Part shown: positions 34,178-42,117 of the stretch, piece after piece
How the letters are laid out: every line of letters begins with the position of its first letter
Numbering within the stretch: position 1 is the first letter of the stretch
DNA from: Streptomyces camelliae
GTDB lineage: Bacteria; Actinomycetota; Actinomycetes; Streptomycetales; Streptomycetaceae
Assembly: GCF_027625935.1 (NCBI RefSeq)
Contig: NZ_CP115300.1
Span: 4,402,001 to 4,466,000 of the forward strand
Direction of reading: 5' to 3'
DNA length: 64,000 bases
Program-made: the position numbers and the translations under genes
The notes under the pieces: generated by a model
Seen by the model: only the letters and a program-made list of their open reading frames with translations
Told to the model about the DNA's origin: nothing
Databases searched by the model: none

Positions 34178-35761
34178 CTACTGGGGTGGGTTGCCGTGTT
34201 TGCGCGCGGGGAGGTCGGCGTGCTTGGTGCGGAGCATCCGCAGGGCGCGGACGAGGACTTCGCGGGTGGCGGCGGGGTCGATGACGTCGTCGACCAGGCC
34301 GCGTTCGGCGGCGTAGTAGGGGTGCATCAGCTCGTCCTTGTAGCGCTGCACCATCTCGACGCGCTTGGCCTCGGGGTCGTCGGCGGCGGCGATGTCACGA
34401 CGGAAGATCACGTTGGCGGCGCCCTCCGCGCCCATCACCGCGATCTCGTTGGTCGGCCACGCGAACGCCAGGTCCGCGCCCACCGAGCGGGAGTCCATCA
34501 CGATGTACGCGCCGCCGTAGGCCTTGCGCAGCACCACCGAGATCCGCGGCACCGTCGCGTTGCAGTACGCGTACAGCAGCTTGGCGCCGTGGCGGATGAT
34601 GCCGCCGTGCTCCTGGTCCACGCCTGGCAGGAAGCCCGGCACGTCCAGCAGTGTCACGAGCGGGATGTTGAACGCGTCGCACAGCTGCACGAACCGTGCG
34701 GCCTTTTCCGACGCGTGGATGTCCAGCACCCCGGCCAGGGACCGCGGCTGGTTCGCGACGATGCCCACGACCTGCCCGTCCATCCGGGTCAGCGCGCAGA
34801 TCACGTTGGTGGCCCAGCGCTCATGGATCTCCATGAACTGGCCGTCGTCGGCCAGCTCCTCGATCACCTTGCGCATGTCGTACGGGCGGTTGCCGTCCGT
34901 CGGCACCAGGTCGAGCAGCGCCTCGCAGCGGCGGTCGGCCGGGTCCCCGGACATCTCCACCGGCGGGGTCTCCCGGTTGTTCTGTGGCAGCATCGACAGC
35001 AGGAACCGGACCTCGTCCAGGCACGCGCGCTCGTCGTCGTAGGCGAAGTGCGCCACGCCCGAGACCTCGGCGTGCACGTCCGCGCCGCCGAGCCCGTTCT
35101 GCGAGATCTGCTCACCGGTGACGGCCTTGACCACGTCCGGGCCGGTGATGAACATCTGCGAGGTCTCGCGGACCATGAAGACGAAGTCCGTCAACGCCGG
35201 GGAGTAGGCGGCACCGCCCGCACACGGGCCCAGCATCACCGAGATCTGCGGGATCACCCCCGAGGCACGGGTGTTGCGCTGGAAGATCCCACCGTACCCG
35301 GCCAGCGCCGTGACGCCCTCCTGGATACGCGCACCCGCCCCGTCGTTCAACGACACCAGCGGCGCACCCGCCGCGATGGCCATGTCCATGATCTTGTGGA
35401 TCTTCTGCGCGTGGGCCTCGCCCAGGGCGCCGCCGAAGATCCGGAAGTCGTGGGCGTAGACGAAGACCGTCCGGCCGTGGACGGCGCCCCAGCCGGTGAT
35501 GACGCCGTCGGTGTAGGGCTTCTTGGCCTCCAGTCCGAAGCCGGTTGCCCGGTGCCGGCGCAGCGGCTCCACCTCGTTGAAGGAACCCTCGTCCAGCAGC
35601 AGGCCGATCCGCTCACGTGCGGTCAGCTTCCCCTTCGCGTGTTGCGCCTCGGTCGCCGCCTCACTCGGCCCTGCCAGAACCTTCCTTCGCAGTTCGCCGA
35701 GCTCTGCTGTTCTCGCATCGGCTCCGCGAACAGCGATCGGTCCGTCGAGTAGGGACGTCAT
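34178..35761 (-). CDS. Acyl-CoA carboxylase beta (carboxyltransferase) subunit
   Basis: A 527-residue carboxyltransferase of the acetyl-/propionyl-CoA type. Family blocks: KLTARERIGLLLDEGSFNEV, KKPYTDGVITGWGAVHGRTV, oxyanion glycines in GPCAGGAAYSPALTDF, GEQISQNGLGGADVH, and the second crotonase half with VTLLDVPGFLPGVDQEHGGI and RKAYGGAYIVMDSR. It makes malonyl- or methylmalonyl-CoA together with a biotinylated alpha subunit encoded elsewhere. The position corresponding to the substrate-determining residue lies in VGADLAFAW (Asp present), which by analogy allows propionyl-CoA; this needs modelling. It sits beside the SARP gene and PKS cluster, so precursor supply is likely. Confidence 0.94.
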   Translation of the reverse strand: MTSLLDGPIAVRGADARTAELGELRRKVLAGPSEAATEAQHAKGKLTARERIGLLLDEGSFNEVEPLRRHRATGFGLEAKKPYTDGVITGWGAVHGRTVFVYAHDFRIFGGALGEAHAQKIHKIMDMAIAAGAPLVSLNDGAGARIQEGVTALAGYGGIFQRNTRASGVIPQISVMLGPCAGGAAYSPALTDFVFMVRETSQMFITGPDVVKAVTGEQISQNGLGGADVHAEVSGVAHFAYDDERACLDEVRFLLSMLPQNNRETPPVEMSGDPADRRCEALLDLVPTDGNRPYDMRKVIEELADDGQFMEIHERWATNVICALTRMDGQVVGIVANQPRSLAGVLDIHASEKAARFVQLCDAFNIPLVTLLDVPGFLPGVDQEHGGIIRHGAKLLYAYCNATVPRISVVLRKAYGGAYIVMDSRSVGADLAFAWPTNEIAVMGAEGAANVIFRRDIAAADDPEAKRVEMVQRYKDELMHPYYAAERGLVDDVIDPAATREVLVRALRMLRTKHADLPARKHGNPPQ

Positions 35762-35798
35762 GACACTCCGTATCTACGTGGGGCCGATGGGAAAGGGC

Positions 35799-35850
35799 AG
35801 CGCCGGCCGGTCCCTGCTGGAGACGGGGCTCCCAGGGCCCGGCCGGCGCT
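35799..35850. terminator. Hairpin between SARP and carboxylase genes
   Basis: A perfect 12-bp stem (35799-35810 with 35839-35850) with a 28-base loop, located between the SARP stop and the carboxylase beta start on the minus strand. It probably ends SARP transcription; the rest of 35762-35967 has no gene. Confidence 0.6.
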
Positions 35851-35967
35851 CGCGGGTCCGTGCCGCGGGGGAGTTCGGCACGGCCCGGGTCAGTGCGCCT
35901 ACGGCGCTCGTCGATCCGGCACTCAGCACCGGCGCCGGCAAAGGATCAGGTACGACGGGCGGGACGC

Positions 35968-36771
35968 TCAGGCGGACTTCCGGTCGCCCGGGTATCCGCC
36001 GAGCTCCTCGTTCGCGTTGATGGAGAGGTTCTCGGCCATCAGAACGTCACGCTGGAGGTGCCACAACCGCGGCGACGGCTCGACACCGAGTTCCCGTCGC
36101 AACGACGTGCGCACTCTGCTGTATGCGGAGAGCGCCTGGTCTCGTCGGCCGGAGCGGTGCAGGGCGAGGATGTACTGAGCGTGGATGTGTTCATGAAGCG
36201 GATGCTGAGCTGTGAGCGCGCTCAGTTCACTCACGACGCTGCGGTGCCGTCCAAGGCGCAGTTCGGCCTCGATACGTCCCTCGATCGCGCCGATGTGCAG
36301 CTCTTCCAGGCGAGCCGCTTCGATGGCGAGGAGCGGGCCGGGTGACACGTCGGTGAACGGGCCGCCACGCCAGAGACTCTCCGCCATGCGGTACGCGTCG
36401 ACTGCGCCCTGGAAGTCACGGGCAGCGACGAGCCGGTGACCGTTCTGCACGTGCTCCCCGAAGATACGGGCGTCCAACCCGCCGTCGGCGAGCCGGATCT
36501 GGTAGCCCCCGTCACGAGTGACAAGGACCTGCTTTCCGTCCACGCCGGCGTCACTGATTCGTTTACGCAGGGCGAGCACATAGGTCTGGAGTGCGGTCAC
36601 TGCGCTCTTGGGCGGGGTCTCCTCCCAGATCTCTTCGATGAGCTGGTCGTTGGAGATCATCCCCGCGGACAGCGCAAGCAGAGCCAGGACCCTGCGCTGC
36701 TTGAGAGCGGTCGGATGTACGGAGATCTTGCCTATACGGGCGCTCAGTGTGCCAAGTACCTTGACGTGCAA
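35968..36771 (-). CDS. SARP family pathway-specific activator
   Basis: A 267-residue small SARP: N-terminal OmpR/PhoB-type winged helix about 1-95 (HVKVLGTLSARIGKISVHPT, then KQRRVLALLALSAGMISNDQ, LIEEIWEETPPKSAVTALQT) and a bacterial transcriptional activator domain about 100-245 (ARIFGEHVQNGHRLVAARDF, then HEHIHAQYILALHRSGRRDQ). It lacks the NB-ARC and TPR extensions of AfsR. The start is TTG with a G-rich ribosome site. Such proteins bind heptamer repeats at 11-bp spacing; just such a set lies at 49607-49635 upstream of the hydroxylase-PKS genes. Confidence 0.93.
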   Translation of the reverse strand: MHVKVLGTLSARIGKISVHPTALKQRRVLALLALSAGMISNDQLIEEIWEETPPKSAVTALQTYVLALRKRISDAGVDGKQVLVTRDGGYQIRLADGGLDARIFGEHVQNGHRLVAARDFQGAVDAYRMAESLWRGGPFTDVSPGPLLAIEAARLEELHIGAIEGRIEAELRLGRHRSVVSELSALTAQHPLHEHIHAQYILALHRSGRRDQALSAYSRVRTSLRRELGVEPSPRLWHLQRDVLMAENLSINANEELGGYPGDRKSA

Positions 36772-36852
36772 CTGACTTTCCCCCCCGGGTCAGAGTGCGA
36801 ACGATCAAGCGGTTATTGTCATGCTCCTGCTCTTGTCTGGCATGGGTGTTTT

Positions 36853-36897
36853 ACCGGTTGCATGCCGGCGGGGTGACGCCGACGGCACGCAACCGGT
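36853..36897. terminator. Long imperfect hairpin after the MFS gene
   Basis: ACCGGTTGC (36853-36861) and GCAACCGGT (36889-36897) form a 9-bp stem that continues with mismatches through TGCCG/CGGCA. It begins eight bases after the MFS stop on the minus strand and so fits its terminator. Confidence 0.6.
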
Positions 36898-36904
36898 CGG
36901 CCGG

Positions 36905-38332
36905 CTAAGCCGACTGCTTGTTCCGTCCGATGAAGCCGACGGACAGCAGCAGACCGAGCAGCAGCGCAGCTGTGGCGATGATCAGTGCGGTGCGGCTCCC
37001 GTCCGTGGAGCTGGCGGCGGCGTGCAGCACCGAGCCGAGTACCGAGACCCCGATGACGGCACCGGTCTGGCGTGCGGAGTTCAGCACGCCAGACGCGATG
37101 CCGACCTGCTCCTTCGGTGTGGCCGAAACCGTCGCCGTCACCAGGGAGGGAATCGCGAAGGACACGCCGAAGCCGAAGACCAGCAGGCCGAACCCGATCA
37201 GCAGGGTGTGCGCGGTTCCCGTGCCCGTGATGCCGACCGCGAGAACGGCCGCACCCACCGTCAGGAGTCCGAAGCCCAGAACGGACGGCTTCCGCGGTCC
37301 GGACCGCGCGACCAGTCGGCCCGTGTAGATGGGGTTGAAGGCCGTCGGCAGGGTGAGCGGCAGGAAGGCGCAGCCTGCCAGCAGGGCAGAAAGGCCACGC
37401 GCCTGCTGGAAGTAGAGGGACATGACGAACAGCAGCCCGGAGAGGCCGAAGTTGACGAGCAGGCCGTTGAGCACACTGGCCGAGAAGGTGGCGTTGCGGA
37501 AGAGCAGCAGCGGGAGCATGGGACCACGCGGCCCGGCCGGTCGGCGTTCCACGACCAGGAAGACGGCCCCGGCCACCAGGGCGACGGCGAGCGCCGCCAG
37601 CACGGGCATCGAGCTCCAGCCGAGATTCTCGCTCTGGATCACGCCGAACGTGAGCCCGGCAAGCGCCAGCACCGCGCTGATCTGGCCGGGCAGGTCCACC
37701 CCACGGCTGGTGTTCACCTTGGTCTCGGGCGCGTGGGCGCGTGCGATGAGCACGCTGACCAGCGCCACGGGCACGTTGATGGCGAAGATGCTGCGCCAGC
37801 CGAGGGCGTCGGTGAGCACACCGCCGAGGACCGGGCCGGCGGCCAGCGCCGCACCGGTGATGGCCGCCCAGGAGCCGAGTGCGCGAGCGCGCTGAGCCGG
37901 GTCGGTGAAGGTGGTGGCGATGACGGCCATGGAGGAAGGCAGCAGCGCGGCACCCGCGATGCCGAGCAGGGCGCGCATGGTGATCAACACGCCGAGGTTC
38001 GGCGAGAAGACCGTGATCAGCGACGCGAGCAGGAAGGCCCAGGTGCCGACGACGAAGACCCGTCGCCCGCCGAAACGGTCGGACAGCGCACCCATGGTGA
38101 GCAGCAGTGCGGCGAACGTCAGGGTGTAGCCGTTGACCACCCACTGCAGCCCGGACAGTCCGCCTCCGATGTCGCTGCGGATGGCGGGCAGCGCGACATT
38201 CACCACACTGGTGTCGAGGAGAACCATGAAGTAGCCGAGCGAGAGGCCGATGAGCAGCAGCCGTCGGCGTGCGGGGTTCTCGGAGAGCGTCTCACTGGAG
38301 ACGCCGGAGGCCTGCGTAGTTGGCGCAGACAT
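36905..38332 (-). CDS. MFS drug/metabolite exporter, DHA2 (14-TM) type
   Basis: A 475-residue transporter with about 14 predicted helices. Motif A is visible (GALSDRFGGRRVFVVG), as is the early D-T-S-V-V-N-V-A-L-P-A-I block and motif C-like GAALAAGPVLGGVL. These mark the EmrB/QacA-type proton antiporters that pump out drugs and self-made antibiotics. AAAGG precedes the ATG at 38332. It is divergent from a LysR gene with nested inverted repeats between them, so LysR control is likely. In this context it probably exports the aromatic polyketide product. Confidence 0.92.
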   Translation of the reverse strand: MSAPTTQASGVSSETLSENPARRRLLLIGLSLGYFMVLLDTSVVNVALPAIRSDIGGGLSGLQWVVNGYTLTFAALLLTMGALSDRFGGRRVFVVGTWAFLLASLITVFSPNLGVLITMRALLGIAGAALLPSSMAVIATTFTDPAQRARALGSWAAITGAALAAGPVLGGVLTDALGWRSIFAINVPVALVSVLIARAHAPETKVNTSRGVDLPGQISAVLALAGLTFGVIQSENLGWSSMPVLAALAVALVAGAVFLVVERRPAGPRGPMLPLLLFRNATFSASVLNGLLVNFGLSGLLFVMSLYFQQARGLSALLAGCAFLPLTLPTAFNPIYTGRLVARSGPRKPSVLGFGLLTVGAAVLAVGITGTGTAHTLLIGFGLLVFGFGVSFAIPSLVTATVSATPKEQVGIASGVLNSARQTGAVIGVSVLGSVLHAAASSTDGSRTALIIATAALLLGLLLSVGFIGRNKQSA

Positions 38333-38413
38333 GACACACCTTTCATGAAGCGGAAACGGCCGGGTACAAGAGTGGTGGCCGTCAGAGAGGTTGGAACTCA
38401 AGCTTGACAAGAG

Positions 38414-38468
38414 CGGAAGCCGATCGGAAACGGGAGCTTCCGATGGCATCATCGGGAGAACCGATGCC
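38414..38468. promoter_or_regulatory. Two inverted repeats in the MFS/LysR divergent promoter
   Basis: CGGAAGC (38414-38420) with GCTTCCG (38436-38442), and GGCATC (38445-38450) with GATGCC (38463-38468). Both are dyads with wide spacers, the second ending 20 bases before the LysR ATG. They are good candidates for the LysR recognition and activation sites. Confidence 0.5.
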
Positions 38469-38488
38469 AACGCCGGGGGGACAGCATC

Positions 38489-39406
38489 ATGCAGCTGCGG
38501 CAGCTCAGTACATTCCGCACCGTGGCCGACGCTTTGAACGTCACTCGCGCCGCTGAGCGGCTGAACTACGCACAGTCGAGTGTGACCGAACAGATCAAGG
38601 CACTGGAACAGGATCTGGGTGTGCACCTGTTCGAGCGATCCAACCGCGGTCTGCGGCTCACCCCGGCGGGGCGCCGCCTGGTCGACTACGCCGAGAGAAT
38701 GCTCTCCCTCGCCGAGGAGGCCAGGGCGGCCGTCACCGAGGTCGGCAGTCCCGGAGGTGAGTTGCTGATCGGGGCGCCGGAAACGCTCTGCGTCTACCGG
38801 CTCCCCTCGCTGCTCACCCGCTTCCGTGAGGAATGCCCGAAGGTGCACGTGGTGCTGCGCCCCGGGAACCGGGAGGAGTGCCGCAGCGGGGTGCGTGAAG
38901 GAGCCCTGGACCTCTGTTTCACTTTTGGTGCGCCCCCGGACCACCCGGACCTGGAGAGCATGCCGCTTCTGCCGGAACCGGTCGTCGTCGTGGCCCCCAA
39001 GGGCCACCCGCTGACACGACGGGAGTCGGTCACCAGCTCCGATCTCGCCGGCGTCGACTTCCTGGTGACGGAGTCCGGTTGCAGCTACCGGCTGATGTTC
39101 GAGGAGGCACTCGGGTCCGCACCGGGGCCCCGCCCTCGGGTTGCGGCGGAGCTCACCAGCATCGGCGCCCTGCGGACGTGTGTCGCGGCCGGCATGGGCT
39201 GTGCGTTGCTGCCGCAGATCGCCGTGGCCGCGGATCTGGCCCGGGGGGCCGTCGGCCTGGTCCCGTGGCGAGGGCTTCAGTACGAGGCTCTGATCCACGC
39301 GACCTGGAGGCGCAACGGGCAGCAGGCCCCAGGGCTGCTGCCCTTTCTCGACGCCACCAGGACGTTGCTGGGCCGGCAGAGCACCACGCGCCAGGATCAG
39401 GGGTGA
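38489..39406 (+). CDS. LysR family regulator divergent from the MFS exporter
   Basis: A 305-residue LysR-type regulator: winged helix (MQLRQLSTFRTVADALNVTR, then RLNYAQSSVTEQIKALEQDL, HLFERSNRGLRLTPAG) and effector domain (GELLIGAPETLCVYRLPSLL, then VAAGMGCALLPQIAV). It is similar in plan to the LysR at 29230 but clearly a different protein. It lies opposite the MFS gene and probably induces it in response to the product or an aromatic intermediate. Its 3' end is 22 bases from the convergent small gene. Confidence 0.93.
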   Translation: MQLRQLSTFRTVADALNVTRAAERLNYAQSSVTEQIKALEQDLGVHLFERSNRGLRLTPAGRRLVDYAERMLSLAEEARAAVTEVGSPGGELLIGAPETLCVYRLPSLLTRFREECPKVHVVLRPGNREECRSGVREGALDLCFTFGAPPDHPDLESMPLLPEPVVVVAPKGHPLTRRESVTSSDLAGVDFLVTESGCSYRLMFEEALGSAPGPRPRVAAELTSIGALRTCVAAGMGCALLPQIAVAADLARGAVGLVPWRGLQYEALIHATWRRNGQQAPGLLPFLDATRTLLGRQSTTRQDQG

Positions 39407-39428
39407 GGCACGGGCCACACACCTCTGA

Positions 39429-39671
39429 TCACTTCTCGACCAGAAGCAGGCGGTCCTCGTCCAAGGTGACCAGGCGTCCCTGGTAGCCCGCGGTCAGAGC
39501 CGCGAACCAGATCGCGGGCCTGGCACCCACCTGCGCCCGCTGGATCTCCAAGGGTCCGTCCGTGGTCACCTCGACGTAGTCGCCGGCACGGCGGACGGTC
39601 ATGTCCTGGTTCTCGGCGGCCTCCACGAAGGCGCCGAACTCGGGGATGTCGAGCACGTACAGGGTGGTCAT
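39429..39671 (-). CDS. 80-residue conserved-looking hypothetical protein of the cluster
   Basis: The protein opens MTTLYVLDIPEFGAFVEAAE, continues DMTVRRAGDYVEVTTDGPLE and ends RLVTLDEDRLLLVEK; predicted all-beta, no Cys, no membrane segment. The start overlaps the stop of the VOC gene (ATGA), so they are translationally coupled and probably act together. I do not recognise the family. A small cofactor-free ligand-binding or scaffold role is possible. Confidence 0.8.
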   Translation of the reverse strand: MTTLYVLDIPEFGAFVEAAENQDMTVRRAGDYVEVTTDGPLEIQRAQVGARPAIWFAALTAGYQGRLVTLDEDRLLLVEK

Positions 39672-40276
39672 CGGTTCTGCTCCTCGGTGTGGGCTCGGGA
39701 CAGCTCTCCCTTGCGGCGCCACATCTCCTCCACGGTCGGCTTCCCGTTCCGGGTGACATCGGACAGGGCGCGCAGGGTGAGTTCGGCGTCCCGGGCGTCG
39801 ATGGGCGCGAACGGGCGCAGCGGGCGGGTGATCTCCAGCTGGATCCCGTTGGGGTCGTCGAAGTAGATGGACTCCAGCAGCTCGTGCGCGAGGGGCGGCG
39901 TGACCCGCACACCGTGCGCCTTGAGCCGGGCCCGCCAGTCGAGCAGCTCCTGTTCGGTGTCGACGTGCAGCGCCAGATGCCGGGACCTGTGCATCAGGTC
40001 ACCGGGCTGCTCCTCCTCGGGAAGGCCGAAGTAGTAGAAGAAGGCCAGGTGATCGCCCGTACCGAGGGCGAAGAAGAAGTGGACGAAGTCGGGGAAGGTC
40101 TCGCTCACCCAGCCGGTGGCGGTGATCGCGTGAACCAGGGGAAGACCCAGCACGTCACGGTAGAACCGCACGGTCTCTTCGGGCTTCCAGGTCACCCAGG
40201 CGAGGTGGTCCACGCCCTTCAGGCGGAGCGCTGCCAGCTCCGGCGGCAGCACAACCTCAGGGACTTGGTCGGTCAT
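39668..40276 (-). CDS. VOC family metalloenzyme (extradiol dioxygenase-like)
   Basis: A 202-residue single-unit VOC protein. The metal triad expected of this fold is visible: His in KGVDHLAWVT, His in SRHLALHVDT and Glu in GIQLEITRP. The YFDDPNGIQLE strand is typical of extradiol ring-cleaving dioxygenases and glyoxalase-like enzymes. AAGGAG precedes the ATG. It lies 40 bases after the aryl-AMP ligase and is coupled to the 80-residue gene. Ring cleavage or rearrangement of a hydroxylated 6-methylsalicyl unit is a reasonable guess, not shown. Confidence 0.85.
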   Translation of the reverse strand: MTDQVPEVVLPPELAALRLKGVDHLAWVTWKPEETVRFYRDVLGLPLVHAITATGWVSETFPDFVHFFFALGTGDHLAFFYYFGLPEEEQPGDLMHRSRHLALHVDTEQELLDWRARLKAHGVRVTPPLAHELLESIYFDDPNGIQLEITRPLRPFAPIDARDAELTLRALSDVTRNGKPTVEEMWRRKGELSRAHTEEQNR

Positions 40277-40316
40277 GGATCGACTCCTTGATCGATGGAC
40301 AGGTCGGCTCGGTCCG

Positions 40317-41990
40317 TCAGGCGATACGGCCGAGGGGAGGTTCCGCGGTGGGCTGTGGGACGGCGAACAGGTCCAGCAGCCGCTTGCGGTCGACTTTGCC
40401 GACCGCCGTCAGCGGCAGCGTCGGCGCGAGCCGCAGTTCGTCCGGGTGCTTGAAGGCCGCGACTCCGCGTTCCTCGAAGTGCGCCCGGATACGCGCCAGC
40501 GTCGGTTCCGAGCCGGGTACGGGAACGACGCACACCCCCACGCACTCCCCGAGGACGGGGTGGGGCAAGGCCACAGCGGCCGCGTCGGCGACCTCGGGCA
40601 CACGGCGGACGAGGTCTTCCACCTCGTCGATCGCGATCTTCTCGCCGCCCCGGTTGACCTGGTCCTTGATCCGCCCCTCGACCACCAGGTTGCCACTCGG
40701 GTGGCGGCGCACCAGGTCACCGGAGCGATACCAGCCGTCCGGCGTGTAGGCGCGGACATTGTGCTCCGGCGCGCGGAAGTAGCCCCTCGGCGTGTAGGGG
40801 CCTCGCGTCAGCAGCTCCCCGGTCTCTCCCTCCTCGACGGGCCGGCCGTCGGGGCCGACGATCAGGAGCTCGTCCGCTTCGGAGATCGGTCGACCCTGGG
40901 TGGTACTGATCACGAACGGCGGGTCGGTCAGCCGGGTGTAGTTGAGCAGACCCTCTGCCATCCCGAACACCTGCTGAAGGGTGCAGCCCAACGTCGGGGC
41001 GAGCCTCTGCGCCAGATCGGCCGGCAGCACCGACCCCCCGACCTGCAGCACGCGCAGGCTCTCCAGATCCGGGCCGGCGGCATCAGCGGCACCGAGCCAG
41101 GTCCGGGCAACGGCCGGGACCACGGAGGTGACCGTGACCCGTTCCCGAGCCAGTTCCGGGAAGGCGATCGCAGCACGCGGCGACGGGCACATCACGACCC
41201 GGCCACCGACGGACAGGGCGCCGAGCACTCCCGGACAGCCCAGCGCAAAGTTGTGGGCCACCGGCAGCACCGCGAGGTAGACGGTCTCCGGGGAGAAGCC
41301 GCAGATCTCGCTGCTGCGACGGACGTTGTACTCGTAGTCGTTGTGGGTCCGCGCGATGATCTTCGGCAGGCCGGTCGTCCCACCGGAGAGCAGGAAGAAC
41401 GCGACCTCCTCGGGCTCCGGGGCCAACGCGTCGAGCCGGGAACGCCGTTCCGCGGCGCCGGACACCGGGCTGAGCATCGCCGACAGATCCAGATGCCCGG
41501 GATCCGGCTCGCCACCGAGCACCAGCACCGGGCAGCTCCGCCGGCGTTCCGCGGCGATCCGTGCGGCCAGCGACTGGTGGTCGAAGCCACGCAGTGTGTC
41601 CGGTACCACGATCGCCGCGACGTCCGCGAGGTCCGCCAGATGAGCCAGTTCGTGCTCCCGGTGCGCCGGCAGTGCCAGCAGCGGCGCCACCCCGATCCGC
41701 TGGCAGGCCAGGAACAGGCCGAGGAACTCCCAGCAGTTGGGCAGCTGCACCAACAGGTTGTCACCGTTCTTCAGCCCGAGCCCGAGCAGGCGCTCCGCCA
41801 ACGAATCCGTCCGTTCGGCGAATTCGCGGTAGCTGAGCCGGATCGCGCCGTCCACCACGGCGGTGCGGTGCCCGTAGCGGTCCGCCCAGTCCCACACCCA
41901 ACTTCCCAGCGGTCGCCGTCGCCACAGTCCCGAGGCGACGTACCGGTCGGCGGCCTCCCGAGGCCAGCCGACCACGCCGGTGCGCATCAT
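40317..41990 (-). CDS. Aryl-acid AMP ligase, DhbE/EntE-like
   Basis: A 557-residue adenylate-forming enzyme. Core motifs are present: A3 (FFLLSGGTTGLPKIIARTHN), A5 region (QQVFGMAEGLLNYTR), A7/A8 (GWYRSGDLVRRHPSGNLVVE, then GRIKDQVNRGGEKIAIDEVE) and the A10 Lys (LPLTAVGKVDRK). The H-N-D-Y-x-Y-N segment carries the Asn that in DhbE contacts the 2-hydroxyl of 2,3-dihydroxybenzoate, so a salicylate-type acid is the likely substrate. It would activate 6-methylsalicylate or a hydroxylated form for transfer to CoA or a carrier protein. No separate aryl-carrier gene is seen nearby. A strong GGGAGGGGAG ribosome site precedes the ATG. Confidence 0.92.
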   Translation of the reverse strand: MMRTGVVGWPREAADRYVASGLWRRRPLGSWVWDWADRYGHRTAVVDGAIRLSYREFAERTDSLAERLLGLGLKNGDNLLVQLPNCWEFLGLFLACQRIGVAPLLALPAHREHELAHLADLADVAAIVVPDTLRGFDHQSLAARIAAERRRSCPVLVLGGEPDPGHLDLSAMLSPVSGAAERRSRLDALAPEPEEVAFFLLSGGTTGLPKIIARTHNDYEYNVRRSSEICGFSPETVYLAVLPVAHNFALGCPGVLGALSVGGRVVMCPSPRAAIAFPELARERVTVTSVVPAVARTWLGAADAAGPDLESLRVLQVGGSVLPADLAQRLAPTLGCTLQQVFGMAEGLLNYTRLTDPPFVISTTQGRPISEADELLIVGPDGRPVEEGETGELLTRGPYTPRGYFRAPEHNVRAYTPDGWYRSGDLVRRHPSGNLVVEGRIKDQVNRGGEKIAIDEVEDLVRRVPEVADAAAVALPHPVLGECVGVCVVPVPGSEPTLARIRAHFEERGVAAFKHPDELRLAPTLPLTAVGKVDRKRLLDLFAVPQPTAEPPLGRIA

Positions 41991-42011
41991 CTTCTCCCCT
42001 CCCTTGTGGGT

Positions 42012-42046
42012 GCCGCCCGGCCCGCAGCTCGTGCGAGCCGGGCGGC
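42012..42046 (-). terminator. Hairpin between PKS and aryl-AMP ligase genes
   Basis: A perfect 10-bp GC stem (42012-42021 with 42037-42046) in the 127-bp gap after the PKS stop. It may end or attenuate transcription, allowing lower expression of the downstream ligase, VOC and small genes. Confidence 0.65.
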
Positions 42047-42117
42047 GCCATGGGTCCAGTCGTTCGGCAGGCCGGTCGTTCAGCCCGCCGGGGCCGTAGG
42101 ACGGTGGTCGCAGCGGG

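Noticed and set aside
39668..40276. VOC protein as a bleomycin-type resistance protein
   Set aside because: The His, His, Glu metal set and operon position fit an enzyme better; resistance proteins of this fold lack the metal site.
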